DNA from: Nitrospiraceae bacterium | GTDB taxonomy: Bacteria; Nitrospirota; Nitrospiria; Nitrospirales; Nitrospiraceae | NCBI GenBank assembly: GCA_023248355.1 | Contig: JAHFES010000005.1 | Coordinates: 1 to 50,243, forward strand | Direction: 5' to 3' | Length of the DNA: 50,243 bases | Shown here: piece after piece, positions 18,592 to 26,510 of the stretch | Position numbering within the stretch: the first letter of the stretch is position 1 | Layout of the letters: each line of letters begins with the position of its first letter | Made by a program: the position numbers and the translations under genes | Notes under the pieces: model-generated | Database searches by the model: none | The model's input: the letters and a program-made list of their open reading frames with translations, nothing else | What the model was told of the DNA's origin: nothing

Positions 18592-20954
18592 CAGCGCGCT
18601 CCTAACCCGCCCATGGTGCCGTAATTCTGCGGCACCGCAACATGGATGCGTGGTTCGGCTAAATCCTCGTTGGTCATCTGTTCAACGATCAGCGACATAT
18701 ATCCTGATTGGTCACACCCATGGGCATAGGCATCGTGAATTGGTGATGCTGGCTCGCCGTGTTTCGGCACATTCCGTCGGTAGCGTTTCCAGCATTCAAT
18801 CAGGCGAGCGCATTTCGCGGCATCCACGTAGATGCGTGGGAACAATTGTCTGAGCGCCCGAATGCGCGCTTCCTGTGCGTTTTCCACGTTCGGTACCCGC
18901 TTGACGCGCCGACCAAACGATTTGAGGAGTTGGGCGTCGCTTTTCCCAGTCTGACGGCTTTCGGTCCAGCCGTCCCACGGCAGGAAATCATACCCCCAGT
19001 TATACGGGAGCGCCTTCAATTCGCCTGCGATTTCGTCCACCCGCTTGAACTGGTACTCCCGGTAATCAATGCAACGGACATCCGCGAGGCCACGCTGCCA
19101 CATACCGATCGAGGTCTGGTCATTCCACCCTAGATCCCACACCGTATGCACCTTCAGCCGCGGATCATACGGGACTCGTGTGATCCGCCCTTCCTGGACC
19201 ATCGCCGCAACCTCGTTAGCGAAAATGGCACCAGACAGCGCCGCTCGACATTTGCCGAGCCAGGTATGCTCGTAATCGTCCTTGGGCTTCATGATTTCAT
19301 CATGCGCCCGCTCCGCTTCGAGTTCGGCGGAGAACCACGGATTATCGCGGTAGGTTGTGTGGACCACGACGGCCCCAGGAGGCGGCACCGTGATAAATCG
19401 GAGGTAGGTTTCGTCGGTATCCAATTCGGGATTGAACGAGATCCAGATTTCCGAGCCTTCCTTGCGAATCGTCGGGACGAGGATATCCCAGGACTTTTTG
19501 CTCACCGCTTGGGCTTCCTCGATCCACACCTTATCTATCCCCTCGAACGATTTGATCGAGGTCACGGTGTGGTCGGCGAGTCCGGCGAAAATGAACAGGC
19601 TCCCATTGAGGCCACGGATTTCCGTATCGAGCACAGTATAAAATTGGTCGAGACCGAGCAGACTGATTTGATCGCGCAACAGCGTATGCACGGAATCACG
19701 GATGGATTTTTGAATTTCTCTCGCGCACAGGATGCGAAGCGGCGTGGTCGCCGCAGCAATCAGCAACGCACGGGCGTACGTCCACGAATTATGCGTTACG
19801 GTTCCATCGGCCAGCAAAAAGAGATGGTCGCCATCCAAGGAAAATCCTGCCCATTCGCCGTTGTCTATGCGGTCAATGCTGATTTGGGATAACAACCAGT
19901 CTTTATTTTTGTGCATCTCTTCTTGTCTGGCTTGCTTGCGCGGAATTCTGCATGGGATTCGCCACAGATCCCCACCGATCGATACCCGCCACGCAATTCC
20001 ACGAACACCATTATTTGCACAGTGGGTAGAGAATCGTACAATGCGAGTCCGAAACCCAAGCGTATCTGCGAGGAATTTGATCTGATGAGCTAGGCGTTCA
20101 TTGACCTGGCAGATATTGTAATGATGGGTTTTCTTATAGGTTCCATCCGTGTCCAGCAACCCCGCTAATAATTCTAGACGGACCTTATCGGCATTGGCGA
20201 GGTAGGCGTGTGGGATGTGCTTGTTATTCGGAAGCTGATAGGCTTTGAACTTCTCCCACAGCAGATTCTTCCTTCCGTGTTTGCACAGGAGTCCAATATC
20301 ACGGGCGCGAGAATCTTTCTTGTTCACCGTAATGTCCCCGCCGTGCTCTTGTGCAATGGTGCGACACGCTTCCACAATTTCTTGATCCGCCGTCGTCACG
20401 CGCATTTCACGGCTCGTCCCATCTCCGAGCCAGACACCGAGAAAATACGGATCAATCGTGATGGCTTGTGCTGGAAAATACAGGAGGCCTGCTCGATAAC
20501 CTCGGAAATGAGCGAGCCATCGTTGGCTTTGAGATGCCGCCACTGTCACACCCACGTTCGACACATCCGGCCATGAGGGATAGCGTCCTCGTGGGCACTT
20601 AGGATTCCCACTTGGCATCAGGCGAATATCGCGCTTCGAGGATTCCGATTTCTTGAGGGAGAGGATGTGGGCATCGTTGACCACGTAGGTCATGGCTGAG
20701 GTTTGGCGAACTCGATACAGTGGGCCCACACCTCGTGAGGTACCCAACACGGTGCGTGGCAGGCTGTCAGGCCCCATCAGCAACTCTCCGCAGCGCACAT
20801 CCTCAACGTTCCGCAGGGTGCCATCGAACATAATGACTTGCGTCCCGAGCGCGAGGCATTTGAGTCCCCCCCGACCGCCCCACGCAATCTTGTAGCGATG
20901 CGGCTCGACGAGAAACCGGAACTTTCGGGGCAATTTGATTGCGACCTCGGACAT
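18591..20954 (-). CDS. terL: terminase large subunit (PBSX-type) interrupted by an intein
   Basis: Exteins read AWGGRGGLK|SWTYARALL (Walker A), VWIEEAQAVS (Walker B), SFNPELDTDETYLRF, HTVWDLGWNDQTS (nuclease). Intein occupies aa 33-389. Confidence 0.92.
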   Translation of the reverse strand: MSEVAIKLPRKFRFLVEPHRYKIAWGGRGGLKCLALGTQVIMFDGTLRNVEDVRCGELLMGPDSLPRTVLGTSRGVGPLYRVRQTSAMTYVVNDAHILSLKKSESSKRDIRLMPSGNPKCPRGRYPSWPDVSNVGVTVAASQSQRWLAHFRGYRAGLLYFPAQAITIDPYFLGVWLGDGTSREMRVTTADQEIVEACRTIAQEHGGDITVNKKDSRARDIGLLCKHGRKNLLWEKFKAYQLPNNKHIPHAYLANADKVRLELLAGLLDTDGTYKKTHHYNICQVNERLAHQIKFLADTLGFRTRIVRFSTHCANNGVRGIAWRVSIGGDLWRIPCRIPRKQARQEEMHKNKDWLLSQISIDRIDNGEWAGFSLDGDHLFLLADGTVTHNSWTYARALLIAAATTPLRILCAREIQKSIRDSVHTLLRDQISLLGLDQFYTVLDTEIRGLNGSLFIFAGLADHTVTSIKSFEGIDKVWIEEAQAVSKKSWDILVPTIRKEGSEIWISFNPELDTDETYLRFITVPPPGAVVVHTTYRDNPWFSAELEAERAHDEIMKPKDDYEHTWLGKCRAALSGAIFANEVAAMVQEGRITRVPYDPRLKVHTVWDLGWNDQTSIGMWQRGLADVRCIDYREYQFKRVDEIAGELKALPYNWGYDFLPWDGWTESRQTGKSDAQLLKSFGRRVKRVPNVENAQEARIRALRQLFPRIYVDAAKCARLIECWKRYRRNVPKHGEPASPIHDAYAHGCDQSGYMSLIVEQMTNEDLAEPRIHVAVPQNYGTMGGLGAR
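19788..20858 (-). mobile_element. full-length LAGLIDADG intein (357 aa) inserted in the TerL P-loop
   Basis: Cys1 block A CLALGTQVIMFDG; block B VVNDAHILSL; LAGLIDADG motifs YFLGVWLGDGTS and ELLAGLLDTDGTY; block F/G DGDHLFLLADGTVTHN followed by Ser+1. Confidence 0.95.
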
Positions 20955-21346
20955 CAGTCTACGAACTCCACGGTGAGTTTATGCTGCATCGGCCCCCCAT
21001 CTTTTCCAACGTTCTCCACAACGGCCAGACGCGGATGCACATAGGGAGCCGCCGCTTTCGCCGCCTCCAAACACAATTCTTCCCATTGCCGGTAGCGGAT
21101 CGCAAACGCCGTAGTTGGCTCGCAATCATAGCGCGTGGGCGCAGGCGACCTCATTTTGCGCAGCAGAAAATCGAGTGGACTTTCGCCAGAACCGAGGGCA
21201 GCCGTCCTCAGTTCTGCCGTCATGCGGTTCGGGATGCCCTTTTTCCGGCCAGCGCCAGCCCGCGCCCCGCCTGCATTCTGGCGCTTCCCGCCGCGCCGAC
21301 TCTTGGGTTTTTCGTTAGGACCGTTGGCGTCCGTGTGTTTTGACAT
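20954..21346 (-). CDS. putative terminase small subunit / AT-hook-like DNA-binding protein
   Basis: Upstream of TerL; GGKRQNAGGARAGAGRKKGIPNRMTAE motif. Confidence 0.5.
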   Translation of the reverse strand: MSKHTDANGPNEKPKSRRGGKRQNAGGARAGAGRKKGIPNRMTAELRTAALGSGESPLDFLLRKMRSPAPTRYDCEPTTAFAIRYRQWEELCLEAAKAAAPYVHPRLAVVENVGKDGGPMQHKLTVEFVD

Positions 21347-21518
21347 GGGTGCGTAGCTTCGATTCACGGCAGACGGTAATGGAGAGCACTTCTTCGATGA
21401 GATCGCTGGCTGCCATGGCCGGGGCTTTATCCGACCGAGGCACTGAAAACGCAATGACGGATTCGCCATCCTGATCCGACCGGAACGATTTCCCCGAGGC
21501 GAGAAAGGTGATTGGCAT
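21315..21518 (-). CDS. small hypothetical protein
   Basis: 67-aa ORF in operon. Confidence 0.4.
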   Translation of the reverse strand: MPITFLASGKSFRSDQDGESVIAFSVPRSDKAPAMAASDLIEEVLSITVCRESKLRTHVKTHGRQRS

Positions 21519-21547
21519 ACGTAGAAATACCTAGTGCGTAGAAACCC

Positions 21548-21796
21548 CTAGTGAATCAATGGACTCTCCGGCGCTTCGATGTCCCGCTCTCGCGGCACCA
21601 ACGACAGATCCGGGGCATTCTCATTGGTGAGAATCTCCGGTTCCACCAGCGGGACCAGCAGGGTTTCAACGTATCTCACGAGGAGCAGCCCGATTTGGTG
21701 CGCGTGGCTGTCTTTCTGGAATTCCTCCGGCCATTGCGCCCCCATCGCCACCCGGCCATCGACATCTTCGAGATTGAGATGGAATTTCATGCTCAA
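21548..21796 (-). CDS. small hypothetical protein
   Basis: 82-aa ORF overlapping the upstream gene by ATGA. Confidence 0.5.
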   Translation of the reverse strand: MSMKFHLNLEDVDGRVAMGAQWPEEFQKDSHAHQIGLLLVRYVETLLVPLVEPEILTNENAPDLSLVPRERDIEAPESPLIH

Positions 21797-22182
21797 TACC
21801 CTTTCATGTTTTCGCCCTCGAACCCAGCGGCAAAATTCGCCTGCGGACTATTCTCGACGGGGTTCGCCTGATGAATGCGGACCGCCGCTTTCAGTGCGTC
21901 CTCGAACGTCTCCAGGATTTCCGGCTCGGCCTGAGGCGGACCGCCCATGTCTCCACCCATTTCTGGCGACTCCATCTGTTCGTGCGGACCCGTTTCCTTC
22001 TCGACCGTGAACGTACCATCGTGGCGGGCATCAATACAGATCGTATAGGCCACTGGTGATTCGGGCGATTCGGTCGGCGCGGACATCTCGGGGGGTGTGG
22101 AAGCGGACAGGTGTGGGGTCATAGCGATCATCTCCTCGGTGAGTACGGGCACGAACGGATTCAGATAGCTGCCGAATACCAC
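21793..22182 (-). CDS. hypothetical protein, first gene of the packaging block (start uncertain)
   Basis: 129-aa ORF; internal start MTPHLSASTPPE also possible. Confidence 0.45.
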   Translation of the reverse strand: MVFGSYLNPFVPVLTEEMIAMTPHLSASTPPEMSAPTESPESPVAYTICIDARHDGTFTVEKETGPHEQMESPEMGGDMGGPPQAEPEILETFEDALKAAVRIHQANPVENSPQANFAAGFEGENMKGY

Positions 22183-22260
22183 CAGTGGAGCCGAGATGTC
22201 AATAGGGAGTGGGTAGACGACACATCACCCACAATACACGCCCACAACAGCCCGACCAAA

Positions 22261-22306
22261 TCTGTCACAAAGACAGTCACAGAGACTGTGACAGAGCCTG
22301 TGACTG
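22261..22306. repeat. four degenerate 12-bp units with inverted repeat GTCACAG-AGA-CTGTGAC, operator-like
   Basis: tctgtcacaaag acagtcacagag actgtgacagag cctgtgactgag; lies about 30 bp upstream of the promoter at 22337. Confidence 0.5.
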
Positions 22307-22336
22307 AGGCATTGCCCGAATGCCTTGTCCAAGAGC

Positions 22337-22365
22337 TTGACTTTTCACAAGACGCGAGCTATAGT
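22337..22365 (+). promoter_or_regulatory. sigma70-type promoter TTGACT-17-TATAGT
   Basis: -35 at 22337..22342, -10 at 22360..22365, spacer 17 bp. Confidence 0.65.
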
Positions 22366-22371
22366 CCATTC

Positions 22372-22479
22372 AGACGAGTGTGATAGCAGCACATAATTGT
22401 CACGAATGTGTTCGGGGGAAACCCCATCGTGGTCCAATGGAATCTGCTGCTATCAGGTTCCGGCGGACCACTTTTTTTT
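22372..22479 (+). ncRNA. structured ~108-nt leader/small RNA ending at an intrinsic terminator
   Basis: Promoter just upstream. GGGG-GAAA-CCCC GNRA hairpin. 11-bp TGATAGCAGCA/TGCTGCTATCA pairing mutually exclusive with the terminator. Confidence 0.6.
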
Positions 22480-22600
22480 CACCCGCCGTCAGGTGTTCAG
22501 TCGCCTCTCCTGAGTCCACGAAAGACGAAGCCGGACGCCATTCCTCGAACCTGGCACCACGCACCACCGGTATTGATAGGGTCCGCCAAGATCGCATCAC
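22400..22600 (-). CDS. possible small protein, translationally coupled to the next ORF
   Basis: Minus ORF starting at a TGATG overlap. Antisense to the ncRNA, so doubtful. Confidence 0.3.
   Translation of the reverse strand: MMRSWRTLSIPVVRGARFEEWRPASSFVDSGEATEHLTAGEKKVVRRNLIAADSIGPRWGFPRTHS
22429..22479 (+). terminator. intrinsic terminator
   Basis: GTGGTCC-AAT-GGAATCTG-CTGCTAT-CAGGTTCC-GGC-GGACCAC followed by TTTTTTTT. Confidence 0.8.
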
Positions 22601-22884
22601 CGATGCTTGGGAATCCCGTTGGAATCAGAGTTAAGGGAATCTCTGGTTAGCCTCAGATACACCGTTTCGTGACCGCGTGTGACAGAGTGATACCAAACTC
22701 GATATGTTCTGAACTCAGACCGTCCTAAGATCTGAGTATCAAAATCCCTTAATGGGGGAGCGGAGAAAATGAATTGGGATCGGGTCGCGCAAAATTGAAT
22801 CAAACTAGGCATGAGTCTTGTCCCGTCGTTTCCTTCCAATACCCTTTCAGCATTGAGACTCATTCTCATCATCATTTCTCTCAC
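22597..22884 (-). CDS. possible small hypothetical protein (GTG start)
   Basis: AAGGAGG-5 nt-GTG upstream; MREMMMRMSLNAERVLEGNDG...; no recognisable domain. Confidence 0.35.
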   Translation of the reverse strand: MREMMMRMSLNAERVLEGNDGTRLMPSLIQFCATRSQFIFSAPPLRDFDTQILGRSEFRTYRVWYHSVTRGHETVYLRLTRDSLNSDSNGIPKHR

Positions 22885-22939
22885 GTCATCCTCCTTGCAA
22901 ATGAGACTCATTCTCAGCCTACGTAGTCTCACCTACGTA
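22854..22939. promoter_or_regulatory. operator-like cluster: two identical 15-bp TGAGACTCATTCTCA sites and two CCTACGTA direct repeats
   Basis: 22854..22868, 22902..22916 (48 bp apart); CCTACGTA at 22918..22925 and 22932..22939. Confidence 0.6.
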
Positions 22940-22970
22940 TTCAAAGTTTGATCTTTTTTCGTCAGCCCCC

Positions 22971-22999
22971 TTGACACGATCCCACCGCAGTAGTATAAG
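22971..22999 (+). promoter_or_regulatory. early promoter TTGACA-17-TATAAG
   Basis: -35 22971..22976, -10 22994..22999, 36 bp upstream of the first early start codon. Confidence 0.8.
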
Positions 23000-23034
23000 T
23001 ATCCTACCATTATATTTCACCCAGGGAGGACACC

Positions 23035-23286
23035 ATGCACACCCTACCGACGACCGACAGCACGTACATCGGAGAAACACGATACGACAGGAGGGATCTC
23101 CATCGTGAACTTCGCTACTCGAACGGGAGCCAGGTGTGGCCGGGCTATGCGGGCACCACGCTCCGGCGTGGCTACTGGCTCGGCACCCATGCGAGCCATG
23201 AATACCTCGGACGACTACGCGAGGCGCGTGCTTTTCTCGCGCAGAGCCACATCGAAGTGCTCACGTCTCATCCTGTGGGTAGATGA
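23035..23286 (+). CDS. early hypothetical protein
   Basis: GGGAGGACACC-ATG; first gene after the early promoter. Confidence 0.65.
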   Translation: MHTLPTTDSTYIGETRYDRRDLHRELRYSNGSQVWPGYAGTTLRRGYWLGTHASHEYLGRLREARAFLAQSHIEVLTSHPVGR

Positions 23287-23357
23287 TCTGACCACGTACC
23301 GATACCAGCACGGACGGACGCCAACCAACGATCATGAGCGGAAGGAATGGGTGATGA

Positions 23358-23732
23358 ATGACGGTCACACGATACGAACTACAAGCAGAGGTCTCGGTGG
23401 TCGCAGAGGGACAACCTTATGAAACGCCGGATACGCTCCGCAGAGGATCAATTCTTGTCTCGGAGTATGATTATGATGCCCTCTACGCCGAAGCCGAGGC
23501 ATTGAAAGCCAGGATCATAGAATTGGAAGCCCAGCGCGAGACACAGCGTGGGCAGGCATTAGACCAAGCCATAGCCAATCAACTCCTGCAAAAGGAAATA
23601 GACAGGCTGAACGCAGAAGCAGGATTGCCGTGCTCCGCATGGGATAGCCGCTGCATGCAACTCGAACAACAACTCAAAGATGTACAGGCGCTCTATGCTG
23701 AATTGCTGTTCAACGTAGGGAGGACATCATGA
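23358..23732 (+). CDS. early coiled-coil hypothetical protein
   Basis: 124 aa with heptad-like AEALKARIIELEAQRETQ segment. Confidence 0.65.
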   Translation: MTVTRYELQAEVSVVAEGQPYETPDTLRRGSILVSEYDYDALYAEAEALKARIIELEAQRETQRGQALDQAIANQLLQKEIDRLNAEAGLPCSAWDSRCMQLEQQLKDVQALYAELLFNVGRTS

Positions 23733-23872
23733 CACTGCATACCGTCAGCCTGTACCCGCGCCCGAATCGACACCGTGACCCCTCATGCCTCGCCGACGTG
23801 GGCGACCTGGTGGCCGTCGGGGTGCTGGGATTTTTGCTCTACTGCATTGTGATTATCCTGTTCGCAACCTGA
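23729..23872 (+). CDS. small membrane protein (47 aa)
   Basis: Read directly; ATGA overlap; ...DLVAVGVLGFLLYCIVIILFAT*; TM helix. Confidence 0.6.
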   Translation: MTLHTVSLYPRPNRHRDPSCLADVGDLVAVGVLGFLLYCIVIILFAT

Positions 23873-23940
23873 CCAGAAGGTGAAACGGTTGTTCGCAATA
23901 GCGAGGCCCAGCATGGGCAGGAGGAAGAAGGAGAGAACCC

Positions 23941-24141
23941 ATGAAGAGGGAACACGAGAGGCTTGAAGGCACGATTGTCATAGTCGCAGCGTATTCGGGT
24001 AGTGGGGACCCAGTATATCAGCGGAAATTGCACGGTTACCATGCAAAGGATGGGTTACAAATGGCTCTCCATAATACCTTGCATGATTTTCGTAGTTTTC
24101 ACTGTCAGATAGTCCAAGGCCATGAAAGGAAAGGAATGTAG
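23941..24141 (+). CDS. early hypothetical protein
   Basis: 66-aa ORF preceded by GGAGAGAACCC. Confidence 0.55.
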   Translation: MKREHERLEGTIVIVAAYSGSGDPVYQRKLHGYHAKDGLQMALHNTLHDFRSFHCQIVQGHERKGM

Positions 24142-24143
24142 CC

Positions 24144-24575
24144 ATGAATACGTCCGAGAATGAATATGAGGTCCGCGCTCTCAGATTGCGGATTGATGCA
24201 GTTGATCTTGAACGTATCCAGTTACAACGTGATCGATGGAAAATGGTAAATGCTTACGGCCAATTGGAAACGCTCCTGCGGAGTGTGGAGAAAGAGCGAG
24301 ACAACTACAAAAAACTGTGGATCTTAGAGCATGGAGATATGGAGCGCGACCGCGATCAGTGGCGGGAGCTGGCCACGACCCTCGCTGGTGCCCAGAAAGT
24401 CAATCTCAAAGTCATCGAGGCCTTACAGGGATGCCACGACCGGACCGACGGCAAACTCCTCACATCGTGGGAACGGATTATAGTGCTCCGACAGCAACTC
24501 GACACGGCGAACCATCTCGTCATGGCCATGCCGCCTAGAGACACCATCATCCCTCCCACTGGCGGTGTCATATGA
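24144..24575 (+). CDS. early coiled-coil hypothetical protein
   Basis: 143 aa, highly charged helical. Confidence 0.6.
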   Translation: MNTSENEYEVRALRLRIDAVDLERIQLQRDRWKMVNAYGQLETLLRSVEKERDNYKKLWILEHGDMERDRDQWRELATTLAGAQKVNLKVIEALQGCHDRTDGKLLTSWERIIVLRQQLDTANHLVMAMPPRDTIIPPTGGVI

Positions 24576-24724
24576 TGCAGGGAGAAAGAAGATGCCGTGG
24601 GTGCGGCTCGCGATTCAAGCCATCTCCCGCAGTGCTCAAAGATCGTGCGGTCTGGTGCCCAAGCTGCCTGGAGCGATTCGATGATCACAGGCGTCGATCC
24701 ATGAGAGAGAGGATACGACCATGA
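24572..24724 (+). CDS. small zinc-ribbon protein (50 aa)
   Basis: MMQGERRCRGCGSRFKPSPAVLKDRAVWCPSCLERFDD; CxxC...CxxC; ATGA overlap. Confidence 0.65.
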   Translation: MMQGERRCRGCGSRFKPSPAVLKDRAVWCPSCLERFDDHRRRSMRERIRP

Positions 24725-24912
24725 CCCCATTTTACGTTGGATTTGTGGTAGGCTTCGGCCTCGGATTCATGGCGACCTTGTGTGGCCTGGGAATGTGGCT
24801 CCTCTGGCTCCTCTGGCTCGACTGGCGGGCTGAGCGGCGCTGGAAACGGGTCTGGTCCACACACGCTCAACACGCTATGGAGAGGAGGTATCCCCATGAA
24901 ATCGAGCAATAG
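24721..24912 (+). CDS. small membrane protein
   Basis: MTPFYVGFVVGFGLGFMATLCGLGMWLLWLLWLDW; TM; ATGA overlap. Confidence 0.6.
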   Translation: MTPFYVGFVVGFGLGFMATLCGLGMWLLWLLWLDWRAERRWKRVWSTHAQHAMERRYPHEIEQ

Positions 24913-25084
24913 TGGACGAGTGAACTACCTCGACGGCGAGATGGTCGGGAAAGGGCGGCAGATCCTGACACGGATGGACGGGACCACACGCAAAGCGTCG
25001 ATGGCGAAAGCCAGGGGAAAATCCGCCCAAACCCAGCAGGTGAAGGCCATGCTACGCCGATTGGACAAGGAGGGCATTCGATGA
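24896..25084 (+). CDS. early hypothetical protein
   Basis: MKSSNSGRVNYLDGEMVGKGRQILTRMDG..., ATGA overlap with the next gene. Confidence 0.55.
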   Translation: MKSSNSGRVNYLDGEMVGKGRQILTRMDGTTRKASMAKARGKSAQTQQVKAMLRRLDKEGIR

Positions 25085-25542
25085 AAATTGCAGACATACC
25101 CAATGCTCCTGTATGGCTGAAGCGCGCCAAGGTGTCAAACGAAAATGTCTCGGTGGACAAAGACGGATATGTCACCTGGAGGGGCGGCACCTGGTGGGGC
25201 GGCACCTGGTGGGGCGGCACCTGGTGGGGCGGCACCTGGTGGGGCGGCACCTGGAAGGGCGGCACCTGGTGGGGCGGCACCTGGAGGGGCGGCACCTGGA
25301 GGGGCGGCACCATAGGCCGACACCCATCAGAGGCCGCCCCATTCGCCATTTCAGGGCTGAAATGGCCCGTCCTCTATGGATCTCGCGCACTGACAATCGG
25401 GTGCCAATCGCACACGTATGAGCAGTGGGATTTGTTTTCGCCTCAGGATTTTGCTGCGGTGCACCCTGAGGCGTGGGCCTGGTGGCAGACCTGGAAAACG
25501 CGAATCTTGGCGCTGAGGCCAGTGAAGGAAGGTATCCGATGA
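25081..25542 (+). CDS. GGTW(W) pentapeptide-repeat protein
   Basis: (GGTWx)n tract followed by [25 protein letters not shown]... C-terminal domain. Confidence 0.75.
   Translation: MKIADIPNAPVWLKRAKVSNENVSVDKDGYVTWRGGTWWGGTWWGGTWWGGTWWGGTWKGGTWWGGTWRGGTWRGGTIGRHPSEAAPFAISGLKWPVLYGSRALTIGCQSHTYEQWDLFSPQDFAAVHPEAWAWWQTWKTRILALRPVKEGIR
25174..25312 (+). repeat. tandem 15-bp repeat ggcggcacctggtgg, about 9 units
   Basis: Direct reading. Confidence 0.95.
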
Positions 25543-25838
25543 AATCAGGCCCAAAAACAGAAGCAAACCCACAGGAGATGATCCCAGAACTGGCCCTAGC
25601 GCTGGCCGTGGTCGAGCAGGCCCTGCATGATCTCACCCAGCCCACACGACTGCGGGAACGAGGCATGCCTGATGTGGAAATTGATCGGGCCATGCAGCAA
25701 TACATGGACGCGAAAGATTTTCTGCTGGTACGGCTCAACGACGAGGATAATCACTGGGGCAATATCCTGAGGCTCTACGGCTATGTGCCGCTCACGCCGG
25801 GCCGATTGATCCACGTGAGGCGGAATAAGGGTGATTGA
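25539..25838 (+). CDS. early hypothetical protein
   Basis: [32 protein letters not shown]...; ATGA overlap. Confidence 0.6.
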   Translation: MKSGPKTEANPQEMIPELALALAVVEQALHDLTQPTRLRERGMPDVEIDRAMQQYMDAKDFLLVRLNDEDNHWGNILRLYGYVPLTPGRLIHVRRNKGD

Positions 25839-25841
25839 GCC

Positions 25842-26000
25842 GTGATGATGCGCGACGAGCCGGAATCAGATGAAGACTGGGCAGAACGAATCTGTCCAGC
25901 GCACCAAATCGAATATCCCTGCCGTCGATGCCTCGCCGAGGACCGGCTGCAAGCGGCGATTGATCGGGCAGAAGACATCCAGAGAGGAGAATCATCATGA
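25842..26000 (+). CDS. small zinc-binding protein (52 aa, GTG or downstream ATG start)
   Basis: ...ICPAHQIEYPCRRCLAEDRLQAAIDRAEDIQRGESS*; ATGA overlap with the next gene. Confidence 0.55.
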   Translation: MMMRDEPESDEDWAERICPAHQIEYPCRRCLAEDRLQAAIDRAEDIQRGESS

Positions 26001-26437
26001 CCGGGAAAGACCACAAAAAACCGATCACCAAAACAAAAATCAGCGTGACCCTCACGCCCGACATCCTCGCGTGCATTGATGCACGAGGCGACAACCGGAG
26101 CGCCGTGCTCAACCGAGATAGCACACGCTATTACCGGTTCCTGGCCGACACCTGCGCGGCGCTCTCCACGCAATTTTCCTCCGCCGAACTCTCGCTGATT
26201 GTGGACGCCTGCAACAACGGAAATTGTTGGGAAACATTAGATCGCACCGTCAAAACAGAAACCCGACGCCGCAAACTCGATAAAAAATGGAAAGTGCCTG
26301 AGCCGCTGGACCTCATTGAACGACTCTGCAACCTCACGTGGCTCGAAAAAGCCGCCCTCTGTGACGCCGTGGAGCGATTCTGGCATGCCGCCGGAGACGA
26401 CGAGACCGTGTACAATCCAGCACAGGCATTAGACTGA
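25997..26437 (+). CDS. ribbon-helix-helix-like regulator
   Basis: TKTKISVTLTPDILACIDARGDNRSAVLNRDSTRYYRFL N-terminal RHH pattern. Confidence 0.55.
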   Translation: MTGKDHKKPITKTKISVTLTPDILACIDARGDNRSAVLNRDSTRYYRFLADTCAALSTQFSSAELSLIVDACNNGNCWETLDRTVKTETRRRKLDKKWKVPEPLDLIERLCNLTWLEKAALCDAVERFWHAAGDDETVYNPAQALD

Positions 26438-26475
26438 AGAAGTACCATTTTGAATCATTGTGTGCCATTTTGTGC

Positions 26476-26504
26476 TTGACACAATACCTGAGAGCGCGTA
26501 AAAC
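26476..26504 (+). promoter_or_regulatory. promoter TTGACA-17-TAAAAC with TTGTG/CACAA inverted repeat over the -35
   Basis: -35 26476..26481, -10 26499..26504; just upstream of the small RHH gene. Confidence 0.5.
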
Positions 26505-26510
26505 AGAGCT

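Noticed and set aside
19146-19892. 248-aa plus-strand ORF
   Set aside because: Antisense to TerL extein coding sequence with composition of a shadow frame.
22173-22202. Leftward late promoter TTGACA (22197..22202, minus)
   Set aside because: The -35 is perfect but no credible -10 lies at 16-18 bp (GTATTC/TATTCG). Would need transcription start mapping.
22111-22383. 90-aa plus-strand ORF with VTKTVTETVTEPVTE
   Set aside because: No good RBS, overlaps the divergent late gene, and the repeat is better explained as operator-like DNA. Not excluded.
22953-22958. T6 run after TACGTAG/CTACGTA hairpin as a terminator
   Set aside because: About 14 nt separate the stem from the T-run, and it sits just upstream of the strong early promoter. 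Treated as an operator instead.
25135-25323. Minus-strand GAAPP and plus frame-2 GRHLV repeat ORFs
   Set aside because: Alternative-frame translations of the 15-bp GGTWW repeat array, not independent genes.
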